The notes under the pieces were generated by a model. The model ran no database searches, was not told the DNA's origin, and saw only the letters and a list, made by a program, of their open reading frames with translations. This document shows, piece by piece, positions 42,101 to 49,561 of a DNA stretch of 55,979 nucleotides (position 1 is the stretch's first letter; each line of letters begins with the position of its first letter). Source of the DNA: an uncultured Prevotellaceae bacterium (GTDB lineage Bacteria > Bacteroidota > Bacteroidia > Bacteroidales > Muribaculaceae); NCBI GenBank assembly GCA_947306175.1, contig CAMZFV010000018.1, forward strand, positions 1 through 55,979. Direction: 5' to 3'. Made by a program: the position numbers and the translations under genes.

Positions 42101-43397
42101 GCTTGGCCTCATCATCGCCCGTGAATACATGTCGATTGTCGGGCGCAAATCATTCATAGTGATGACACTAGGTATGCCCCTGTTGTTTATCATCATCATG
42201 GCCGTTCCCATCGGGTTGGCTTATCTCAACGACAAGGGCAGCGACACCCAGCAGATTGCCGTCATCGACGAGACGGGCCGCTATGCTTCGGCACTGCATA
42301 GTGACGACATGTACAACTTCGTCGCCATCAATGGTGACACCGTGGCCAATGCCCGCGAGTTCTATAACAAGGCTAACGGTAGCCTCGACGCCATCGTCAT
42401 CATCCCCCATAACGTGGATAGCACGGGTGCCGTCAACATCTACAGCGAAGGCACCATCACGCCGGCCCTGGTCATGACCGTGCGCAATGCGCTCACCGAC
42501 ACCATCGAGACCGCCCACCTCGCTGAGTTGGGTATTCCTAACCTGCAGCAGATGGTCGATAAGGCCCACGTCAATGTGGACGTGCGCTCCATCAAGTGGA
42601 GTGAGGCGGGCGAACAGGAATCCTCGACCGATGCCGCAATGGGCTTGGGCTTCATGCTGTCGTTTATCACCTACATGTTTGTGCTCATGTATGGCGCGAT
42701 GATCATGAACAGCGTCATCGAGGAGAAGACCAACCGCATCGTCGAGGTCGTGGTGAGCAGTTGCCGCCCCTTCCAACTGATGCTGGGTAAAATCATCGGC
42801 GTTGGACTTGTGGGATTGACCCAGATGGCCATTTGGATTGTCATGCTGGCGGTGGTCGGTATGGTGGCAGGCAGCGCGTTTGGAATCAGCAATGTCTCGC
42901 CCGATGTCGTTTCTCCCGAGGCTTTGGCCAGTGCCAAGGACATGGGAGCCATCGAAAGCATCATGCGTCAGACGCTCTCCATCAACTATACGCCCATCAT
43001 CATCAGCTTCGTGCTCTACTTCATCGGCGGCTACCTGCTCTACAGCTCCCTGTTTGCAGGATTCAGCTCGGCAGTCGATCAGCCCAGTGATGCCTCCCAG
43101 TTCACCACGCCCATTATCCTTATCATGGTCATCGCTGTGTATGCTGGTATCGCCTGCATGAACAATCCCACTGGACCGACGGCCGTGTGGTGCTCGATGA
43201 TTCCTTTCACCTCGCCTGTGGTGATGATGGTGAGGATCCCCTTCGGCGTGCCCACGTGGCAACTTGTGTTAAGCCTTGCCCTGCTGATTGGCACCGCACT
43301 GCTCATCACCTGGTTTGCCGCCCGCATCTACCGCCGCGGCATCCTACACTACGGCCAGAAGGCCAGCTTCAAAGACCTCTTCAAATGGATTAAATGA
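42093..43397 (+). CDS. ABC-2 type exporter permease (NatB-like)
   Basis: A 434-aa membrane protein read from the ATG at 42093, which overlaps the ATPase gene by 8 bp (an earlier in-frame start lies inside that gene). One N-terminal helix (SFIVMTLGMPLLFIIIMAVP) is followed by an extracytoplasmic domain of about 150 residues. A cluster of five or more helices follows (FMLSFITYMFVLMYGAMIM, LVGLTQMAIWIVMLAVVGM, FVLYFIGGYLLYSSLFAGF, PIILIMVIAVYAGIA, LVLSLALLIGTALLITWF). EEKTNRIVEVVVSS is the conserved ABC-2/NatB segment. It forms the channel for the ATPase encoded just before it. Confidence 0.92.
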   Translation: MNKLGLIIAREYMSIVGRKSFIVMTLGMPLLFIIIMAVPIGLAYLNDKGSDTQQIAVIDETGRYASALHSDDMYNFVAINGDTVANAREFYNKANGSLDAIVIIPHNVDSTGAVNIYSEGTITPALVMTVRNALTDTIETAHLAELGIPNLQQMVDKAHVNVDVRSIKWSEAGEQESSTDAAMGLGFMLSFITYMFVLMYGAMIMNSVIEEKTNRIVEVVVSSCRPFQLMLGKIIGVGLVGLTQMAIWIVMLAVVGMVAGSAFGISNVSPDVVSPEALASAKDMGAIESIMRQTLSINYTPIIISFVLYFIGGYLLYSSLFAGFSSAVDQPSDASQFTTPIILIMVIAVYAGIACMNNPTGPTAVWCSMIPFTSPVVMMVRIPFGVPTWQLVLSLALLIGTALLITWFAARIYRRGILHYGQKASFKDLFKWIK

Positions 43398-43420
43398 TGC
43401 ATGCGAATAAATTCGCAGTT

Positions 43421-43500
43421 TAGAGTTTGACAAAGGTTTGTTTCTCGCACACCGCAACTCCGTTGCGACTAATGCTACAAACTTTGTCGAACTAAAGGTT
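43421..43500. repeat. Compound inverted repeat between exporter and dtd
   Basis: A GTTTGACAAAGGTTTGT segment (near 43426) is inverted as ACAAACTTTGTCGAAC (near 43480), with a CGCAAC-TCC-GTTGCG hairpin inside. Heptamer-like TTTAGAG units flank it. It has no coding content. Confidence 0.55.
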
Positions 43501-43514
43501 AGAGTTTAGAGAGA

Positions 43515-43967
43515 ATGAGAATTGTGATACAACGGGTGACCGAGGCATCGGTTACCATCGACGGCAAGACTCACAGCACCATCGGCCCTGGGCTGATGGT
43601 GCTGGTGGGCGTCCGTGAGGGAGACACCGAGGACGACATGCGCTGGCTGGCGCAGAAGACGGTGAACCTGCGCATCTTTGACGACGAGCAGGGCGTGATG
43701 AATCGCAGCATCATCGATGCTGGTGGCGAGGTGCTGGCGGTGAGCCAGTTTACCCTTAACGCCTCGACTAAGAAGGGCAACCGCCCCTCCTATATCCATG
43801 CTGCGGGCCACGAATTGGCGGTGCCGCTCTATGAGGCCTACTGCGACGAATTGGCTAGCCTGCTGGGCAAACCGACCCGGAAAGGTGTCTTCGGCGCCGA
43901 GATGCATGTGTCGCTCATCAACGACGGCCCTGTGACCATCATCATCGATAGCCGACTCAAGGAGTAG
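43515..43967 (+). CDS. dtd: D-aminoacyl-tRNA deacylase Dtd
   Basis: A 150-aa enzyme that hydrolyses D-amino acids (and glycine mischarged on tRNA-Ala) from tRNA. The signatures are complete: MRIVIQRVTEASV at the start, SQFTL near residue 77 and the C-terminal INDGPVTI with the cross-subunit Gly-Pro. The length is typical. A heptamer array follows before pdxJ. Confidence 0.95.
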   Translation: MRIVIQRVTEASVTIDGKTHSTIGPGLMVLVGVREGDTEDDMRWLAQKTVNLRIFDDEQGVMNRSIIDAGGEVLAVSQFTLNASTKKGNRPSYIHAAGHELAVPLYEAYCDELASLLGKPTRKGVFGAEMHVSLINDGPVTIIIDSRLKE

Positions 43968-44058
43968 GCTTTTAGGCTTTAGGTTTTAGGTTTTAGGCTT
44001 TAGGTGACACAATCTTTCCCTAACACCTAATACCTAAAGCCTAACACCTAAAGCCTAG
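43968..44058. repeat. Head-to-head heptamer arrays
   Basis: TTTTAGG/CTTTAGG units (43968-44015) are followed, after a short non-repetitive loop, by the complementary CCTAACA/CCTAAAG units (44021-44058). The two halves can fold into one long imperfect hairpin. Confidence 0.8.
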
Positions 44059-44125
44059 CAAGCGACTAAAGCCTTTTTTAGACATAATTCACATTCCTTA
44101 TCGCGGCTATGTGAAAAAATATGGC

Positions 44126-44133
44126 TACTTTTG
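44126..44133 (+). promoter_or_regulatory. -7 box TACTTTTG of pdxJ
   Basis: An exact TAnnTTTG match 43 bp before the pdxJ start, directly followed by CAG. Confidence 0.6.
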
Positions 44134-44176
44134 CAGTTTGTAGAGATAGCACTACAAACAGACTTTATTTTTAATC

Positions 44177-44890
44177 ATGATCAACCTGAGTGTAAACGTC
44201 AACAAGATAGCCACTTTGCGCAATGCGCGTGGTGGCAATATACCTGATGTGCAGCAAGTAGCCATGGATTGTGAACGCTTTGGTGCCGACGGCATTACCG
44301 TCCACCCGCGCCCCGACGAGCGTCACATCCGCCGCAGCGATGTGTTCGCATTGCGCCCCCTGGTGCGCACCGAATTCAACATCGAGGGCTATCCCAGCGA
44401 GGAGTTCATGGAGCTGGTGCTTGCCGTCAGGCCCACCCAGGCGACCCTCGTGCCCGATGGTCCCAATGTGCTCACCTCGTCGGCGGGCTGGGAAGTAGAG
44501 CCCAACATGGAATTCCTCACGGGCATCGTTGACCGCCTGAAGGAGGCTGGCATCCGCACGAGCCTCTTCGTGGGTACCGACCTGGACAATATCCGCGCTG
44601 CTGCGCGCACGGGAGCCGACCGTGTGGAGTTATATACGGGCCCCTTTGCCGAGGAGTTTGAGGCCAATCCCGAGCGTGCCGTGGCACCCTATACCGCTGC
44701 TGCCCAAACCGCCCATAGCGTAGGCTTGGGGCTGAATGCAGGGCATGACTTGAACCTCAAGAACCTCAAGTTCTTCCAGCAGCACGTGCCCTACCTGAGC
44801 GAGGTGTCCATCGGTCATGCCCTCATCGCCGATGCCCTCTACCTGGGACTGGAGGCCACCATCCAGGCATATAAGGACTGCCTGAAATAA
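44177..44890 (+). CDS. pdxJ: Pyridoxine 5'-phosphate synthase PdxJ
   Basis: A 237-aa TIM-barrel enzyme of the DXP-dependent vitamin B6 pathway, which joins 1-deoxyxylulose 5-phosphate and 3-amino-2-oxopropyl phosphate. Signatures: [53 protein letters not shown] and [15 protein letters not shown]. The length is normal. ExbB, ExbD and TonB genes follow in the same direction, a linkage seen in other Bacteroidales. Confidence 0.96.
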   Translation: MINLSVNVNKIATLRNARGGNIPDVQQVAMDCERFGADGITVHPRPDERHIRRSDVFALRPLVRTEFNIEGYPSEEFMELVLAVRPTQATLVPDGPNVLTSSAGWEVEPNMEFLTGIVDRLKEAGIRTSLFVGTDLDNIRAAARTGADRVELYTGPFAEEFEANPERAVAPYTAAAQTAHSVGLGLNAGHDLNLKNLKFFQQHVPYLSEVSIGHALIADALYLGLEATIQAYKDCLK

Positions 44891-44955
44891 AATCGTCCTT
44901 TCTGCGTTAATAAAATAGATAGCAATCAACAGAAATAACCAAATAACGAATAGAC

Positions 44956-45747
44956 ATGTCAATTCTTAACATGATTCTCGCCCAAACATCGCCTGCCGAA
45001 ACTATGATACAGCAGGCCGCCGACACCGTGCAGCAGACTATGGATAGTGCCGCACAGGTAATCTCTGACAGCGTAGCAGCCGTGGCTGCCGCCACCGCTC
45101 CCGCCGCTGCCGAACCCGTGGTCAAGGAACTCTCGGTATGGGACCTCACCATGGCAGGCGGATGGCTCATGATACCCCTGGCCCTGCTGGCCATCGTGAG
45201 CATTTACATTTTCTTTGAACGCTTGTTCGCCATCAACCGCGCCAACCGTCAGGACAGTTCCTTCATGGACCGCATCAAGGAATACATCCACCGCGGTGAG
45301 GTGGACCAGGCACTCAAGCTGTGCCAGGACACCAACACGCCTTACTCCCGCATGATCGAGAAGGGTGTTACCCGCATCGGCCGTCCCATGAACGATGTGC
45401 TCGTTGCCATCGAGAACGTGGGCAACATGGAGGTAGCCAAGCTCGAGAAGGGCTTCACCTGGCTCGCCACCACCGCTGCCGGCGCTCCCATGATCGGTTT
45501 CTTGGGTACCGTTACCGGTATGGTGCAGGCATTCTTCCAACTTGCCAGCGCAGGCAATAACAGCAACGTGACCATCCTGGCCAGCGGTATCTACCAGGCC
45601 CTGGTGACCACCGTTGCCGGTCTTATCGTGGGTATTGTGGCCCTGTTTGCCTACAACTTCCTCACCTCGCGTGTGAACAAGGTCATGAACAAGCTCGAAG
45701 GCAAGACCATGGAATTTATGGACCTGCTCAACGAGCCTGCCAAGTAA
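44956..45747 (+). CDS. exbB: ExbB/TolQ/MotA-family proton channel
   Basis: A 263-aa inner-membrane protein, the pentameric channel part of a Ton-type energy complex. It begins with an Ala/Gln-rich non-membrane leader of about 55 residues typical of this phylum. A first helix follows (GGWLMIPLALLAIVSIYIFF), then a cytoplasmic region, then two helices (APMIGFLGTVTGMVQAFF and LVTTVAGLIVGIVALFAYNF). The conserved Pro-Met-Ile-Gly-Phe-Leu-Gly-Thr-Val segment is present. With the two following genes it would energise TonB-dependent outer-membrane receptors. Confidence 0.93.
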   Translation: MSILNMILAQTSPAETMIQQAADTVQQTMDSAAQVISDSVAAVAAATAPAAAEPVVKELSVWDLTMAGGWLMIPLALLAIVSIYIFFERLFAINRANRQDSSFMDRIKEYIHRGEVDQALKLCQDTNTPYSRMIEKGVTRIGRPMNDVLVAIENVGNMEVAKLEKGFTWLATTAAGAPMIGFLGTVTGMVQAFFQLASAGNNSNVTILASGIYQALVTTVAGLIVGIVALFAYNFLTSRVNKVMNKLEGKTMEFMDLLNEPAK

Positions 45748-45748
45748 A

Positions 45749-45824
45749 TTAGGCTTTAGGTTTTAGGCTTTAGGCTTTAGGTTTTAGTCTGACGGCTGAA
45801 AACTGACAACTGAAAACTGAGAAC
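45749..45824 (+). repeat. Two heptamer arrays between exbB and exbD
   Basis: TTAGGCT/TTAGGTT units (45749-45787) are followed by AACTGAC/AACTGAA units (45800-45824). The second set ends 6 bp before the exbD ATG. Confidence 0.85.
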
Positions 45825-45829
45825 AAAAA

Positions 45830-46339
45830 ATGGCACTCAAGAGACAACATAACAACATGTCGATGTTCAGCATGGCCTCGATGACCGACGTCATCTTCCT
45901 GTTGCTCATCTTCTTCATGGTCACATCGACGTTTGTCTTCCCCTCGGCGCTTGAGGTGAACCTGCCGCAGAGCAGTGAGCAGACGGCCATCAAGCCCTCG
46001 ACGCGCATCTATGTGGACAAGAACCTCAACATGTATGCCACCCAGACGAGCGATATCGGCGAGAGTGACCTCCTGCCCATCGCTCCCGAGCAGCTCGAAG
46101 GCTTCATGCAGGCCCTCAAGGCCGGCAACCCCAACGAGTTTGTCGCCGTCTATGCCGACGAGGAAGTGAACTACGGTAAAATTGTCGAGATCCTGGATAA
46201 GGGTTCCAAGCAGGGTGTGAAAATCGTGCTTGCCACCAAGCCTAGCGAGGCCAACTTCGGCCCCGCCACCACCGACGACCAGGTTCCCGTTGAAAACCAG
46301 GAGACCGTGGTGCCCTTGGCACCCGTCACCAATCCCTAA
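45830..46339 (+). CDS. exbD: ExbD/TolR-family protein
   Basis: A 169-aa protein with a single membrane helix (VIFLLLIFFMVTSTFVFP). It is preceded by SMASMTD, whose Asp is the proton-carrying residue of the family. A periplasmic domain follows (LEVNLPQSSEQ; FVAVYADEEVNYGKIVEIL). It partners with ExbB; the TonB gene starts 12 bp downstream. Confidence 0.92.
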   Translation: MALKRQHNNMSMFSMASMTDVIFLLLIFFMVTSTFVFPSALEVNLPQSSEQTAIKPSTRIYVDKNLNMYATQTSDIGESDLLPIAPEQLEGFMQALKAGNPNEFVAVYADEEVNYGKIVEILDKGSKQGVKIVLATKPSEANFGPATTDDQVPVENQETVVPLAPVTNP

Positions 46340-46351
46340 TGCGTCATCACG

Positions 46352-47242
46352 ATGGAAGAAGATCGCCGCAAAAATAGCCTCTGGGCCCTCTTGCTCACCC
46401 TGCTCATCACCGTGGGGACGCTGGCGCTGTTGCTGCGTTTCTCGCTGCGCTACGAGCAGGATCCCAATCTGCCTGACCTCACTCAGCTGGCTCAGGATTC
46501 CATCTTGTTTGGCGGTGACTATGTGATGCTGGGTAACACCATGGACAACCTCCAGGACCAGTTCATGGATCAGGAGGCTGCCGACCAGAGCTCGTCGCCC
46601 GAGGAAGGGGATGAGCCCGACATCGATGGCGATGACCTGGAAGACGCTGGCGAGGTGAACCAGAAGACCCCGCCGCTGGTGACCCAGAAGACCGAATCAC
46701 CCCACAAGGTGAAAGAACCACCCAAAGAGGCTGAGCCCAAGAAATCGGGCCCCACCAAGCCCAACGAAAAAGAAGTGGAAAAGCCCAAAGCCAAGGACAA
46801 GAAGGCCGAGGCCCAGGAGACCAAATCCAAGACGACTACCGAGCAGAAAACCGCTACCAGCAACGCTACCGACAACAAGGTGAAGAACGCCTTCGGAAAC
46901 AAGGGTGGCAGCGGTGGCGGACAGCAAGGCTCCGCTGGCGGTAACTCCAACCAGGGCGTGCTGGCCGGCAAACCCGGCATTGGCGGACTCGTGGGATACA
47001 CCCTCGACTACTGGGCCAAGCCCGTGCCTAACAGCAAGTGGTCGGGGCGCGTGGTGGTGCGTGTGACCGTCAGCCCCCGCGGACAGGTTACCAAGGCCAG
47101 CGCCGTGAGCGCCACTGGCGACCTGGCGTCCCACCCCGAGGTACGCCGTGCCTGCGAGGAGGCCGCGTTGAAGTCGCGTTTCTCGGTGCCCAAGAACACC
47201 ATGACCGAGGGCATCGGCACCGTGACCTACATCTGGCATTGA
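46352..47242 (+). CDS. TonB/TolA-like energy transducer
   Basis: A 296-aa protein with an N-terminal membrane anchor (LWALLLTLLITVGTLALLL). A long charged spacer, rich in Lys, Glu and Pro, follows (about residues 60-175), then a Gly/Ser linker (GGSGGGQQGSAGGNSNQG). The C-terminal TonB domain (about 210-296) contains PNSKWSGRVVVRVTVSPRG and ends FSVPKNTMTEGIGTVTYIWH. It spans the periplasm to transmit force to TonB-dependent receptors. It is the last gene of the exbB-exbD-tonB set and is followed by a terminator. Confidence 0.9.
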   Translation: MEEDRRKNSLWALLLTLLITVGTLALLLRFSLRYEQDPNLPDLTQLAQDSILFGGDYVMLGNTMDNLQDQFMDQEAADQSSSPEEGDEPDIDGDDLEDAGEVNQKTPPLVTQKTESPHKVKEPPKEAEPKKSGPTKPNEKEVEKPKAKDKKAEAQETKSKTTTEQKTATSNATDNKVKNAFGNKGGSGGGQQGSAGGNSNQGVLAGKPGIGGLVGYTLDYWAKPVPNSKWSGRVVVRVTVSPRGQVTKASAVSATGDLASHPEVRRACEEAALKSRFSVPKNTMTEGIGTVTYIWH

Positions 47243-47274
47243 TTGCTTAGTACAATCAGATCATACATCAAGAG

Positions 47275-47308
47275 CCGTCCCTATTGCTACCACCATAGGG
47301 GCGGTTTA
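47275..47308 (+). terminator. Terminator after the tonB-like gene
   Basis: CCGTCCCTAT pairs with ATAGGGGCGG (one G-U pair), followed by TTTATT. Confidence 0.75.
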
Positions 47309-47339
47309 TTGATACATTCACACTGATGGCTGAATTTTT

Positions 47340-47370
47340 TTTGTGATGTGAGGAAAAGCCACTACTTTTG
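47340..47370 (+). promoter_or_regulatory. Promoter of the histidine kinase gene
   Basis: TTTG at 47340-47343, a 19-bp spacer and TACTTTTG at 47363-47370, an ideal Bacteroidetes promoter 26 bp before the ATG. Confidence 0.75.
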
Positions 47371-47396
47371 TTAGGCAACAATCATGATATTGCTAC

Positions 47397-48506
47397 ATGA
47401 GCATATTTAACAAACAAACCAAACAGGAGACCGTCATCTACACCATCGTGTGGACTTTATTGTTCTTATCTCCTGTAGTGGAATTCCTAATTAATTACGA
47501 CTCTCAACATCCCTTTTGGATCAAGCGTGGTCTAATTGACTCATGTGGTACACTGCTGCTGTTCCTAATAGTATTCCTGATACACAACCACATTCTGGCC
47601 CCGATGCTCCTGAATCACAAGAAAGTGACGCACTACATCATCGGTTGTGTAGCGGTTGTGGCTATCTTCCAGACCATACAGTGCATCCACAAGCCCAACA
47701 ATATGCCGCCTAGGCCTATGCCAGATAACGCTGAAATGGCTCCACCTCCCCCTCCAGAGGGGCGTCCGCCCATCGACAAGTATGACATCTCGATGTTCAT
47801 CATCGTGATTATGATGATTGGCGCCAACCTGGGTGTGAAGTCCTATTTCCAGAACGAGGAAGAGAAAAAGCACTTGGCTAAGCTCAAGGAGCAGAGCCTG
47901 ATGCAGGAGCTGGACTACCTGCGCTACCAGGTGAACCCCCACTTCATCATGAACACGCTCAACAACATCCATGCCCTCGTCGATATCGATCCCGAGCAGG
48001 CCAAGGACAGTATCGTTGACATGTCTAGGATGATGCGCTACCTCCTATATGAGAGCGACAAGCCATTCGTATCGCTCAATGCCGCCATCACATACCTCAA
48101 GAGGCATATCAACCTCATGAAGTTGCGCTATTCCGACCAGGTTAAAGTCAATCTTGATGTGCCTGTGGATTGCCCCGAGAGTGTTGTGCTGGCACCACTG
48201 GTATTTGTCCCCTTCGTGGAAAATGCTTTCAAGCACGGTGTCGCCTACGACAAGCCATCTACCATCGATATCGACATCGAGAGGAAAGACGGGCGATTGC
48301 TGTTCCATTGCCGCAACACCAAGAGCAACGTCAAGCATGAATATGGCGGCGTGGGGCTTAACAATGTGACCAAACGCCTGGAATTGATATATGGTGAAGA
48401 CTATTCGCTCGACATCACCGATGGCGAGGAGACCTACGATGTGTCGCTCAACCTGCCCGAGCGCCATCCCGACGATTTCAATTCCACCACTGCTAATAAA
48501 TCCTAA
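47397..48506 (+). CDS. LytS-type sensor histidine kinase
   Basis: A 369-aa membrane kinase. Four helices lie in the first 145 residues, with an unusual extracytoplasmic loop between helices 3 and 4 (about residues 98-131) rich in proline (MPPRPMPDN, MAPPPPPEGRPP). A short coiled coil (EEKKHLAKLKEQSLMQEL) leads to the His_kinase domain with the phospho-acceptor in NPHFIMNTLNN (His182). The ATPase part has an N box, FVPFVENAFKHG, and GGVGLNN. It is paired with the LytTR regulator 39 bp downstream. The signal is unknown; the polyproline loop is the likely sensor. Confidence 0.92.
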   Translation: MSIFNKQTKQETVIYTIVWTLLFLSPVVEFLINYDSQHPFWIKRGLIDSCGTLLLFLIVFLIHNHILAPMLLNHKKVTHYIIGCVAVVAIFQTIQCIHKPNNMPPRPMPDNAEMAPPPPPEGRPPIDKYDISMFIIVIMMIGANLGVKSYFQNEEEKKHLAKLKEQSLMQELDYLRYQVNPHFIMNTLNNIHALVDIDPEQAKDSIVDMSRMMRYLLYESDKPFVSLNAAITYLKRHINLMKLRYSDQVKVNLDVPVDCPESVVLAPLVFVPFVENAFKHGVAYDKPSTIDIDIERKDGRLLFHCRNTKSNVKHEYGGVGLNNVTKRLELIYGEDYSLDITDGEETYDVSLNLPERHPDDFNSTTANKS

Positions 48507-48541
48507 CTAGAAACTAGGGACTAGAAACTAGAAACTAAAAG
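48507..48541 (+). repeat. Heptamer array ACTAGAA between kinase and regulator
   Basis: Units of the type CTAGAAA / CTAGGGA / CTAGAAA fill the whole gap between the two genes of the two-component system. Confidence 0.85.
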
Positions 48542-48545
48542 CTCT

Positions 48546-49289
48546 ATGATCAAGTGTATTGCAGTTGACGATGAACCTCTGGCGCTCAAGAAGCTGGAGA
48601 CCTATATCAAGAAAATTCCCTTTCTTGACCTGGTGGCATCGTGCCATAACGCCTTTGAGGCCCAAAAAGTAGTGGATGAGCAAACGGTTGAAGCCATCTT
48701 CCTCGATATCAATATGCCCGACCTCAATGGCATAGACTTTGCCAAATCGGTCGAGCAGGACCACAGCAAGGGTCCCGTCATGGTTTTCACCACGGCCTAT
48801 AGCGAGTATGCCATCGAGGGTTACAAGGCCAATGCCGTGGGTTACCTGTTGAAGCCTTACAGTTTCGACGAGTTTGAGGCGGCGGCCCAAAAGGTGCGTG
48901 ACATCTGCGAGATCCGCCAACAGGCAGCATCCGAGATTTCTACCCAGATTGACGATGACGGCGTCATTTATGTCAAGAGCGATTACAAGATCGTGCGTAT
49001 CAACATTGAGCAGATCCGCTACATCGAGGCCATGAGCGAGTACTTGAGGATTTCGTGTGATGATAAGGAGAGGCCAGTCATCGTGCTGCTGAGCATGAAG
49101 AAAATCGAGGAGCACTTGCCTGACACCAAGTTCATGCGCATCCACCGCTCGTTCATCATCAACCTGGACAAGATTATCGAGGTCAAGAAGAACCACGTCG
49201 TCCTCGCCGATGACGTCTCACTGCCCATCGGTGACAATTACAAGGACGCCTTTATGGACTACCTGAACAAGAAAATCCTCACCAAGTAG
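48546..49289 (+). CDS. LytTR-family response regulator
   Basis: A 247-aa regulator. The receiver domain has the acidic pair in CIAVDDEP, the phospho-acceptor Asp54 in IFLDINMPDLNG, Thr in FTTAYSEYA and Lys in YLLKPYSFDEF. The C-terminal LytTR DNA-binding domain (about 145-247) contains YIEAMSEYLRISC and MRIHRSFIINLDKI. It is the cognate partner of the kinase just upstream. Its targets are unknown. Confidence 0.95.
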   Translation: MIKCIAVDDEPLALKKLETYIKKIPFLDLVASCHNAFEAQKVVDEQTVEAIFLDINMPDLNGIDFAKSVEQDHSKGPVMVFTTAYSEYAIEGYKANAVGYLLKPYSFDEFEAAAQKVRDICEIRQQAASEISTQIDDDGVIYVKSDYKIVRINIEQIRYIEAMSEYLRISCDDKERPVIVLLSMKKIEEHLPDTKFMRIHRSFIINLDKIIEVKKNHVVLADDVSLPIGDNYKDAFMDYLNKKILTK

Positions 49290-49324
49290 AAGCTAAAAAC
49301 AATCATTCTCATAAATTTTTATAG

Positions 49325-49359
49325 GGAGGCCCGCGCGTGATGCGCCAGCCTCCTTTTTT
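49325..49359 (+). terminator. Terminator after the two-component genes
   Basis: GGAGGC at 49325-49330 pairs with GCCTCC at 49348-49353 around a nested GCGC/GCGC stem, followed by six T residues. Confidence 0.88.
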
Positions 49360-49519
49360 CATAACACTACTATACGTCAGAACCTTCTTTTTCATCATTT
49401 TCTTATTGTGTCGTTGTCGATTAGTGATTTTTTCACTACCGTTGGCTTCGCCGAAGTTACTCCGTTTCGGAAAAACAAAGAAAAACAGGTTTTCCTTTGT
49501 TCTTCTCTCGACTTTTCGT

Positions 49520-49527
49520 AACTTTGC
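49520..49527 (+). promoter_or_regulatory. -7 box TAACTTTG of pheT
   Basis: An exact TAnnTTTG match followed by CACG, 34 bp before the pheT start. Confidence 0.65.
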
Positions 49528-49561
49528 ACGTTTTTAAGCGATTATAATTTTATTCGAGACT

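Noticed and set aside
49337..49537. A 66-codon ORF with 13 phenylalanines upstream of pheT, resembling an attenuation leader peptide
   Set aside because: It begins inside the terminator of the preceding genes, and the pheT promoter (49520-49527) lies within it, so the pheT transcript would not contain it. The Phe codons follow from the T-rich sequence.
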